A stretch of 64,000 bases of DNA from assembly GCF_014195505.1 (NCBI RefSeq), contig NZ_JACIBV010000001.1, positions 5,394,001 to 5,458,000 of the forward strand. Direction: 5' to 3'. The position numbers and the translations under genes were made by a program. Origin of the DNA: Nonomuraea dietziae (GTDB lineage: Bacteria > Actinomycetota > Actinomycetes > Streptosporangiales > Streptosporangiaceae). The notes beneath the pieces were generated by a model that was not told where the DNA came from, ran no database searches, and saw nothing but the letters and a program-made list of their open reading frames with translations. This document shows, one piece after another, positions 58,155 to 64,000 of the stretch; position 1 is the stretch's first letter, and every line of letters starts with the position of its first letter.

Positions 58155-58670
58155 ATGAAATCGTGGCGGCGTTCGAGGCCGTTCTGGAGCGGGCTGCTCA
58201 TCGTGCTGGCGGGGGCGGAGCTGCTGTCCATCCCGTTCACGCTCGACGCGCTGTCCGTGGCGATCCTGTTCGGCACGGTGGGGGCGACCTACCTGATCGC
58301 GCTGGTGATGATGATCGCAGGCGTGCTGGTATGGCTGCAGCCGGGCCAGCGGGTCTTCCTCGGCCTGGTGGCCATACTGCTGTCCATGGCGTCGTTCGTC
58401 TACTCCAACCTGGGCGGCTTCCTGATCGGCATGGGCCTGGGCCTGCTGGGCGGAACGCTGGCCATCGCCTGGACACCCGTCAGCCGACCGGCCAGCCGGC
58501 TCGACTCCCTCAGCCTCCGCGACCTCCCCGGCGCGGCGCGGAAACTCGTGTCGAGCGAAACGCTCAGCCGCGTCGGTCACTGGTCCCGCCGCGGGCCCGC
58601 CTCGAGCCGGATATCCGCCAGCCGGGAACCCGCGGATCCCGCGGCGGAGCCGCAGAGGTCGCCACAGTGA
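58155..58670 (+). CDS. DUF6114 membrane protein
   Basis: 171-residue protein with four membrane helices, MKSWRRSRPFWSGLLIVLAG then LLSIPFTLDALSVAILFGTV and later GFLIGMGLGLLGGTLAIAWT. W-R-R-x-R-P-F-W at the start is typical of DUF6114. The C-terminus is a charged tail of about 55 residues. It pairs with the DUF6230 gene 43 bases upstream. The role of the pair is not known. Confidence 0.82.
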   Translation: MKSWRRSRPFWSGLLIVLAGAELLSIPFTLDALSVAILFGTVGATYLIALVMMIAGVLVWLQPGQRVFLGLVAILLSMASFVYSNLGGFLIGMGLGLLGGTLAIAWTPVSRPASRLDSLSLRDLPGAARKLVSSETLSRVGHWSRRGPASSRISASREPADPAAEPQRSPQ

Positions 58671-58785
58671 GCCGTGAGGCCGCCTTCACCGGATTCAGCG
58701 TGGGTGGCGGCTGTGGTTTCCCGCACCCCTGAACGGCCACATGCCTCATGGTGGCCACAGCCTGATCATTTCTAGTCTCAGAGGC

Positions 58786-59403
58786 ATGACGGAATGGCTG
58801 ATTGACCTGATGGAAATGCTGGGCGCGCCGGGAGCCGGGATCGCGATCGCGCTGGAGAACCTCTTCCCGCCTCTCCCCAGCGAGGTGATCCTGCCGCTGG
58901 CCGGTTTCGCCGCCTCCCGGGGAGCGATGGACCTGGTCGCCGTGCTGCTGTGGACCACCGCAGGTTCGGTGATCGGGGCGCTGGCGCTGTACTGGGTGGG
59001 CGCCCTGCTCGGCCGCGAGCGCACGCTGGCGCTGGCCGCCCGGATCCCGCTGCTGAAGCTCTCCGACATCGCCAAGACCGAGGCGTGGTTCCTCAAGCAC
59101 GGGCGCAAGACGGTGTTCTTCGGCCGGATGATCCCGATCTTCCGCAGCCTGATCTCCGTCCCCGCCGGGGTGGAGCGCATGCCGCTGGGTGTCTTCACGC
59201 TCCTGACCACGGCCGGGAGCCTGCTCTGGAACACCGTCTTCGTGCTGACCGGCTGGACACTCGGCGAGAACTGGTCGCTGGTGGAGACCTACGTCGGCAT
59301 GGGCACCAACGCGGTCATCGCCACGGTGCTGCTGGCCGTGCTGGTCTTCGTGGGCGTACGGCTGGTCGAGCGGCGCAAGGGACGGCATGCGGTCGGCGGC
59401 TGA
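58786..59403 (+). CDS. DedA family membrane protein
   Basis: 205-residue DedA/SNARE-associated family protein. The ATG at 58786 begins MTEWLIDLMEMLGAPGAGIA. Typical motifs are ENLFPPLPSEVILPLAGF near residue 25, a G-x-x-x-G helix, then FGRMIPIFRSLISVPAGVER and LTTAGSLLWNTVFVLTGW. DedA proteins are membrane lipid scramblases or transporters needed for undecaprenyl phosphate recycling in some members. The length is normal. A strong inverted repeat follows the gene. Confidence 0.92.
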   Translation: MTEWLIDLMEMLGAPGAGIAIALENLFPPLPSEVILPLAGFAASRGAMDLVAVLLWTTAGSVIGALALYWVGALLGRERTLALAARIPLLKLSDIAKTEAWFLKHGRKTVFFGRMIPIFRSLISVPAGVERMPLGVFTLLTTAGSLLWNTVFVLTGWTLGENWSLVETYVGMGTNAVIATVLLAVLVFVGVRLVERRKGRHAVGG

Positions 59404-59475
59404 GTCCTCGACCAGCAGCCTGTGATCACCAGCATCGGCACCGCGCCGACGACAAACCACGCCTGGCGATCGATG

Positions 59476-59509
59476 CGCACCGGTTACGCCCGCGGGTGTA
59501 ACCGGTGCG
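59476..59509 (+). terminator. 12-bp inverted repeat downstream of dedA
   Basis: CGCACCGGTTAC and GTAACCGGTGCG, perfect 12-bp stem with a 10-base loop. It probably terminates the dedA transcript. Confidence 0.6.
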
Positions 59510-59602
59510 GCCGCTCCTACCTCACCGGTTGTCGCAGGCCGCGATCGAGTGCCCCCCGAGGGCTGACGCGGCGGCGCCCGCTCGCTCACCAGGCTGTCGG
59601 CC

Positions 59603-60469
59603 ATGCGCACACCGATGATTGCCGCCCTTGCCCTGGCCCTTGCCTTCGTCGCGGCCCCCGCCCAGGCCGGCACCTCTGAGACCCCCGCCGTCGACGTCCT
59701 GGTCGAGGACAGTGGCCTGAACAGCCCAGCGACGGTGACCGCCGGTGCCACGACGTTCAGGATCCGCTCGGCCGACCCGGAGGGCGCCTACGTGGGCCTG
59801 GTCCGGATCCGGCCGGGTCATGCGTTGCGCGACGTGCTCGCCGACGTGGAGCGGGCCTTCGACCACGCCGACCGTGAGGGCGCGCTCGCCGCAGCCCGGC
59901 GGCTGTCCGCCGAGATGGTGTTGTACGGCGGCGCCGCCGTACAAGCCGGCATGGTCGTCGACTACACCACCGTCCTGGCGCCCGGCGCGTACGTCGTCAT
60001 CGACTTCAAGGAGGTGGGCAGACCGGGCCTGGCCGACAAGGTGCGGAGGCTGCGCGTCCTGCCCGGGCTCCCGCATCGCTCGCCCTCGGCCGCGGCCGAG
60101 ATCGTGCTGTCCAGCACCGCCGCGGGCGCCACCCGTTTCACGGCGCCCGCCACGCTGCCGTCCGGCCGGCCGGTCCGCGTCGTCAACCGGTCGCGTCAGT
60201 ACAACGAGGCCATCCTGCTCCCTGTACGGCCCGGCACCACGCGCGAGCAGGTGGGGGCGTACATCACGGCGGTCAGCGAGGGCGGTCAGGCGCCGTCTCC
60301 GTTCACCGGCGGACCCGTCGGCCTGGTCCCCATGTCGCCTGGGCGCGCCGCCGTCATCAGGGCCGATCTCGCGCCGGGCTCGTACGCCCTGGTCACGTGG
60401 CTGCGCGACTATCGGACCGGACGGATGCACGCCGACCAGGGCACGTACGAGCTGATCACCGTGGAGTGA
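59603..60469 (+). CDS. Secreted protein of unknown function
   Basis: 288 residues. The signal peptide MRTPMIAALALALAFVAAPA ends in QAG, with probable cleavage near residue 22. The mature protein contains two similar halves: SPATVTAGATTFRIRSADPE and RFTAPATLPSGRPVRVVN, each followed by a VGLVRIRPG- or ILLPVRPG-like segment and then LAPGAYVVIDF or LAPGSYALVTWL. It is therefore probably a tandem repeat of a cupredoxin-like beta domain. No metal-ligand set is evident. The gene is isolated, with a terminator behind it. Confidence 0.78.
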   Translation: MRTPMIAALALALAFVAAPAQAGTSETPAVDVLVEDSGLNSPATVTAGATTFRIRSADPEGAYVGLVRIRPGHALRDVLADVERAFDHADREGALAAARRLSAEMVLYGGAAVQAGMVVDYTTVLAPGAYVVIDFKEVGRPGLADKVRRLRVLPGLPHRSPSAAAEIVLSSTAAGATRFTAPATLPSGRPVRVVNRSRQYNEAILLPVRPGTTREQVGAYITAVSEGGQAPSPFTGGPVGLVPMSPGRAAVIRADLAPGSYALVTWLRDYRTGRMHADQGTYELITVE

Positions 60470-60525
60470 CGTCCGCGAGGGGCGCGCTCGGGAGAACCGG
60501 TCGTGTCCCTCGTCACGGAAACGCC

Positions 60526-60562
60526 GGAGCCCCGCCCGACCCGCGTGATCGGACGGGGCTCC
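60526..60562. terminator. Bidirectional terminator
   Basis: GGAGCCCCG and CGGGGCTCC, 9-bp stem with additional CCG/CGG pairing, between the convergent secreted protein gene and the CU044_5270-type gene. Confidence 0.8.
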
Positions 60563-60607
60563 GTCACCTCCGTGCCACCGGTCGCTGCCGTCTCTCGGCA
60601 TGTCTCG

Positions 60608-61669
60608 CTAGCAGGGAATCTTGAGACGAGAAGCGTCGGGTGACGGCTCGGGCATCGCGTCGGCCGCCTCGACCCCGAGCAGGGCGGAGCCGGTGACGGT
60701 GCCCTTGGGCACGACGTAGGTGTGGCCGCCGGGCGATTGTGTCTTGTCCTTCGTGGTGACGTAGCGGGTGCCGAGGTAGTGGTAGGTCTGCTTGTCGAAG
60801 ACCAGCTCGGAGCGCATGGTCTCGTCCTCGGCCATGCCGACGGCCATGCCCTGCCTGCCCGCGGCGTCGGTCACGTCGGGGATGAGAGTGATGCCCTCCA
60901 GCCCGGCCGCCACCTCGAACAGCGGCGAGGCAAGGCTGGGCCTGGCGGCCGACTTCTGGATCAGGTCGCTGATCGTCAGCCACAGGCGCAAGCGGCGAGG
61001 TCCTGCCTGTTGCGCGGCGACCTTCTCGATCCTGGCGCGCAGCGCGGTCACGTCGGTGGGCCAGTCGCCGAGCCGCAGGTAGGAGAGCTCGTCGCCGGGC
61101 GTCTTGTCGCAGGAGGACTCGTAGACGCTCTCATCGACGCCGGAGCCCCCCGGCACGAAGGGGGCGGGACCGCTGCCCGGGTTGGGGGTGGCGCCCTTCC
61201 GCTCCTCCCTGACGAGCCACGGCTTGCCCGGCTCCGCAGGCTCCCACCTGTCCTCAGCGGTCTTGACAGTCACGTGGTCGGCGCCGGTGCCGTCCTTGCG
61301 CTCGATCGCCATGTGTCGCGTGGCCATTGACCTCACGTGGAGGTACTGACCCGGCTTCAGCTGCAGGTCGCCCTGCTCCGCGGCGGCGCCGGCCGCCCTC
61401 GAGAGCAGTTCCTGGGCGCTCGCCGGAAGGGCGGTGCCAGGGACGAGTTGGACCGCCACGACCATGGCGGCCGCGGCGGCGACGACGGCCACACCCTTGA
61501 ACATGGGGCCCGGCCTCCTGACCGCCCTGCCAAGGATCCGGCGCGGCCCCCGCGCGTGCCGGTCCTCCGCGTAGGCGCGTTCCATGAGAGCGCGGGACCC
61601 GGCGAGGTCCTGTGCCGACCCCTCGGGCGTGGCCGCCCACACGCGGCTCATCGCGTCCATCTCATCCAT
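60608..61669 (-). CDS. CU044_5270-family membrane-anchored protein, probable sigma partner
   Basis: 353-residue protein. The N-terminus (MDEMDAMSRVWAATPEGSAQ) is cytoplasmic, followed by a basic stretch and one membrane helix at about residues 57-80. The extracellular part begins LPASAQELLSRAAGAAAEQG and contains LKPGQYLHVRSM, the typical start of CU044_5270 proteins. It sits directly downstream of an ECF sigma gene with an 8-bp overlap, the standard position for these candidate anti-sigma proteins. The ligand is unknown. Confidence 0.82.
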   Translation of the reverse strand: MDEMDAMSRVWAATPEGSAQDLAGSRALMERAYAEDRHARGPRRILGRAVRRPGPMFKGVAVVAAAAAMVVAVQLVPGTALPASAQELLSRAAGAAAEQGDLQLKPGQYLHVRSMATRHMAIERKDGTGADHVTVKTAEDRWEPAEPGKPWLVREERKGATPNPGSGPAPFVPGGSGVDESVYESSCDKTPGDELSYLRLGDWPTDVTALRARIEKVAAQQAGPRRLRLWLTISDLIQKSAARPSLASPLFEVAAGLEGITLIPDVTDAAGRQGMAVGMAEDETMRSELVFDKQTYHYLGTRYVTTKDKTQSPGGHTYVVPKGTVTGSALLGVEAADAMPEPSPDASRLKIPC

Positions 61670-62246
61670 CGAGGGTGTCCTTCCATACGGTGTTCTCCAG
61701 TGCTTGACGGGCCTTCTTCCTGGCCCTGTTGAGTCGCGAGCGGACCGTGCCCACGGGGATGTCCAGCGCCCGGGCGACCTCCTCGTAGCTCAGCCCCGCC
61801 CACGCGATCAGCAGCAGCACGTCGCGGTCGCCGGACTTCAGCCCTGCCAGCGCGGCGACCAGCGGCCGGTTCACCGTCAGCGTCGTCACGTTGTCCTCGA
61901 CGAGGCCGCCGGTGATCTCCACGGGGTCCACGCCCCCGCGCACGTAGGCCCGGTAGCGGGTGACCTCGTCCCTGCGCCGCTTGCCGATCACGTTGGAGGC
62001 GATGCCGTACAGCCATGGCCTGGCGTCGGTGTGCTCCAGGCCGTACCGATGGCGGTTCTGGAACGCGGCGAGGAAGGTGTCGGAGACGATGTCCTCCGCC
62101 GCGTCGCGTCCGAGCCGCCGCACCGCGTACCTGTGCAGCTGCGGGGCGTGGCGGTCGAACACCGCGGCGAACGCCTCGGGCTCCTGCCACGACCTCCGGA
62201 TCAACTCGGCGTCGGCGACCTCGACGGTCGCAGCGGGCTGGGGCAT
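61662..62246 (-). CDS. ECF RNA polymerase sigma factor
   Basis: 194-residue ECF sigma factor, MPQPAATVEVADAELIRRSW. Region 2 is FAAVFDRHAPQLHRYAVRRL and AEDIVSDTFLAAFQNRHRY; region 4 is AWAGLSYEEVARALDIPVGT then VRSRLNRARKKARQ. The gene is coupled to the membrane-anchored CU044_5270-type gene (overlap 61662-61669), so regulation by that protein is likely. Its own promoter must lie in the gap between 62246 and the divergent gene at 62360. Confidence 0.92.
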   Translation of the reverse strand: MPQPAATVEVADAELIRRSWQEPEAFAAVFDRHAPQLHRYAVRRLGRDAAEDIVSDTFLAAFQNRHRYGLEHTDARPWLYGIASNVIGKRRRDEVTRYRAYVRGGVDPVEITGGLVEDNVTTLTVNRPLVAALAGLKSGDRDVLLLIAWAGLSYEEVARALDIPVGTVRSRLNRARKKARQALENTVWKDTLDG

Positions 62247-62359
62247 AGGGTGCCTTTCGGTCCGGGTGGGCGAACACCCGTACTTACCGGACCTCGCGCA
62301 AAAGGTTCATGACGGGCGACCGCCGTCCTGCCAGGCGCTGCCCTGAGTACGTTGTCCTC

Positions 62360-62845
62360 GTGACGGAGACACGGGCCACGGGCTACGACGGCCTTTCCTC
62401 CCGCCTCGTCCCTGAGGCCGAGCTGCGGGAATTCCTGCTGGACTGCTTCGGCGTCGCCGAGCACGAGGTGTTCGTCGGCCACGCCGACCGGGTCGCCGAG
62501 GACCTGCGCGAGGTCCCGCAGGACGTGGTCTTCGCCGCCTTCTGCACCTACCAGCAGGTCCACGGCCATTTCGCGATGCGCTTCGACGTCGGCATCGAGG
62601 GACGTCTCGCCGACCGGGTGGGCCGGGGTGAGTTCGCCGCGAGGTTCGCCGCGCACTTCGGCGCCTACGTGCTGCACGGCACCACCGAACCGCCAGGGCT
62701 GTGGACGGTGACCCTGGCGGACGGCAGCCGTCTTCGCGCCGCGATGGAAGAGGAAGACGACCGGTCCGTGCTCCACACGGCCACAGCGCCGATCCCTGGC
62801 CTGCCCGAGATCCGCGTGGACGAGGGCCTCTGGCGGATCCGATGA
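62360..62845 (+). CDS. Hypothetical protein
   Basis: 161 residues from the GTG at 62360 (VTETRATGYDGLSSRLVPEA); an ATG at 62309 in frame would add 17 residues of non-coding character. The protein is acidic, with LREFLLDCFGVAEHEVFVGH and FAARFAAHFGAYVLHGTTEP. No family is recognised, but the layout resembles immunity-type or SUKH-like small proteins. The gene is divergent from the ECF sigma gene. Confidence 0.65.
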   Translation: MTETRATGYDGLSSRLVPEAELREFLLDCFGVAEHEVFVGHADRVAEDLREVPQDVVFAAFCTYQQVHGHFAMRFDVGIEGRLADRVGRGEFAARFAAHFGAYVLHGTTEPPGLWTVTLADGSRLRAAMEEEDDRSVLHTATAPIPGLPEIRVDEGLWRIR

Positions 62846-62873
62846 GCCCTCGTCAGCGGCCACCTGCCACGGC

Positions 62874-62954
62874 TTATCGCCAGGTGTGGCTGCAGACCTC
62901 CCAGCGCACCACGTAGGCGCGAGCGAACGGTTCGTCGAGGGCGGGGTGGATCAT
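62874..62954 (-). CDS. Possible 26-residue peptide gene
   Basis: MIHPALDEPFARAYVVRWEV then CSHTWR and stop. The ATG at 62954 overlaps the stop of the upstream 71-residue gene in an ATGA junction. The junction is the only support, and it may be chance. Confidence 0.25.
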   Translation of the reverse strand: MIHPALDEPFARAYVVRWEVCSHTWR

Positions 62955-63166
62955 CGACGCCTCAGGCCGTACATCGCCCTCATCGTGTGGAGCCGGTCTC
63001 GTGTGGCCTGGTCTTCGGGGCAGGGCGGGATGCCGACCTCGATCCGGTCCAGTACGGAGACCCCGTCCTCGGCGACCCTGGCCTCCACCCACGGGCGCCA
63101 GATGGGCTCCAGCTTCCGCCTACGGCGCCCGCACTTAGCGAAGAAGTCGTCCACAGCCTGTTCCAT
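62951..63166 (-). CDS. Small basic hypothetical protein
   Basis: 71-residue protein, MEQAVDDFFAKCGRRRRKLE, with EPIWRPWVEARVAEDG and a basic C-terminus (MYGLRRR). The family is not recognised. It lies 69 bases downstream of the TROVE gene on the same strand, so it could be co-transcribed with it. The basic character would suit RNA or protein binding, but this is speculation. Confidence 0.55.
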   Translation of the reverse strand: MEQAVDDFFAKCGRRRRKLEPIWRPWVEARVAEDGVSVLDRIEVGIPPCPEDQATRDRLHTMRAMYGLRRR

Positions 63167-63235
63167 GCGTCTACTCCTCGTGTGGCGTTCGACATCATCA
63201 TCGCGGCGAGAACTGCGAGTGACTCGACTCGCCGG

Positions 63236-64000
63236 TCAGAACGGCCAGTCGGCGTTGCGGCCCGCCTCCAGCAGGGGAATCAGCTTGAAGGTGGCGTCGG
63301 AGAAGCCGCCGAGTTCGTGCCTGTTCCCCGACCCGGCAGGCATGGCCGCGTGCTGGTAGCCGGCCAGGTTGAAGCCGTACATCGGGATGTGCTTCGGTGC
63401 CGCGTCGGTGACGTCGCCGCCGTAGCCGTTCATGGTCTGCATGTCCGACAGGATGATGACCCGGTCGTGGCCGTCGTAGGTACGGCGGACCGACTCGGCG
63501 ATCTGCGTGCCGTGTCCGACCTCGCCGCTGCGCCCCACGAACCGGTTGAGCTCCTTCAGCACCGAGGCGCCCTTGCCGAGGTCGTGCTTGAACACTCTGT
63601 CGGCGAAGCCGTACAGGTCGGCTCCCCCCTTGGAGGCCAGGACGACGCCGAACAGGGCGGCGGCCTGCGCAGGCGTGACCGACGACCGGCCGGAGACGCG
63701 GCTGCCCGTCATCGAGGCGGAGGTGTCCACCAGGATGAGGGTGCGGCCCTCGAACGCCGGGACGTTGCCCGTGGCCAGGCTCAGCGCCTTGTCGAGGGCG
63801 TGGCCCCACCGCAGGGAGGGCGCGCTGAGGTAGGCGGAGTAGAACCGGAACGGCAGCTGCCGCGACCGCGCCACCTCCTCAGGGTTGCTCAGCTTGGCGG
63901 CGATCTGGCTCGCGACCTCGTCGGAGACCCCCGCTTCGTCGAAGTTGCGGAGGTTTTTGAGCAGCGCCATGAAGCCCATGGACGGGATGATCGCCTCCCA
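63236..64000 (-). CDS. TROVE domain (Ro60-like) RNA-binding protein, 5' end outside window
   Basis: The C-terminal 254 residues or so of a Ro60 homologue; the gene runs off the right edge. WEAIIPSMGFMALLKNLRNF is the end of the HEAT-repeat TROVE ring. A von Willebrand factor A domain follows, with its metal site TLILVDTSASMTGS and later IILSDMQTMNGYG. Bacterial Ro proteins bind Y RNAs and work with exoribonucleases in RNA quality control. No Y RNA is recognisable in the visible part. An internal ATG at 63979 is not the real start. Confidence 0.92.
   Translation of the reverse strand, partial: WEAIIPSMGFMALLKNLRNFDEAGVSDEVASQIAAKLSNPEEVARSRQLPFRFYSAYLSAPSLRWGHALDKALSLATGNVPAFEGRTLILVDTSASMTGSRVSGRSSVTPAQAAALFGVVLASKGGADLYGFADRVFKHDLGKGASVLKELNRFVGRSGEVGHGTQIAESVRRTYDGHDRVIILSDMQTMNGYGGDVTDAAPKHIPMYGFNLAGYQHAAMPAGSGNRHELGGFSDATFKLIPLLEAGRNADWPF

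Noticed and set aside
1..64000. CRISPR arrays, insertion-sequence transposases and biosynthetic megasynthases
   Set aside because: No regularly spaced repeats of CRISPR type, no transposase frames and no PKS/NRPS domains were seen on either strand.

Overview
The window is high-GC actinomycete chromosome: G/C-rich third codon positions, many GTG starts, a conservon, several ECF sigma factors, a DUF6230/DUF6114 pair and a pSAM2-type integrative element. The gene set fits a filamentous actinomycete. Streptosporangiales such as Nonomuraea or Streptosporangium is my guess, but the sequence alone does not settle the genus.

Left chromosomal arm (1-25,500). It opens with a truncated acyltransferase 3 gene, then a complete cvnABCD conservon (1045-4463) facing an orphan cvnA-cvnC pair on the other strand (4441-7103). 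Next come a frameshifted DUF998 membrane gene, a VOC/MarR divergent pair, the xylA-xylB operon, an aldo/keto reductase, a GNAT, a MerR regulator, a DoxX protein, an NDH-2-like flavoprotein, a NarL-type two-component pair whose kinase is frameshifted, and a membrane-anchored serine hydrolase. At 21,274-24,136 lies an ECF41 sigma factor locus. It has a SnoaL protein, an SDR, two decayed genes (an epimerase and a DoxX protein) and three exact copies of the published ECF41 promoter pattern TGTCACA-N16-CGTC.

Integrative element (25,502-43,042). A 17.5-kb actinomycete integrative and conjugative element (AICE) sits in the 3' half of a tRNA-Ser(GCU) gene between 71-bp perfect direct repeats. Its core is int, xis, repSA, a TraB/FtsK-type translocase, pra and a regulatory block of XRE/DUF5753, GHKL ATPase, HTH and PP2C-like proteins, with repeated CCCCCTAGAC operators. 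Its left end carries three genes of visibly lower GC: a middle-component-like protein, a zinc-hook SMC-like ATPase with an atypical P-loop and Walker B, and a PD-(D/E)xK nuclease. This set looks like an undescribed Lamassu/ABC-3C-type defence system. A decayed integrase tail outside attL shows that an earlier element used the same tRNA.

Right chromosomal arm (43,043-64,000). It holds a YceI/MarR divergent pair, three further ECF-type sigma factor genes (one frameshifted, two followed by a candidate anti-sigma or membrane partner), a MauE-like membrane protein, an AAA ATPase and a MaoC dehydratase. A possible lipid-modification operon follows: a Tes-like radical SAM enzyme with an Lgt paralogue and small membrane proteins. 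Then come a NarL-type two-component pair, tRNA-Arg(ACG) with an unusual T-stem pair, secreted proteins, a RibD/DHFR-like reductase, a GNAT, DUF6230/DUF6114, DedA, and a TROVE/Ro60 gene cut by the right edge.

Three otherwise intact genes carry single frameshifts in G/C runs (near 7658, 17,820 and 48,628). Assembly error and true mutation cannot be separated from the sequence alone.
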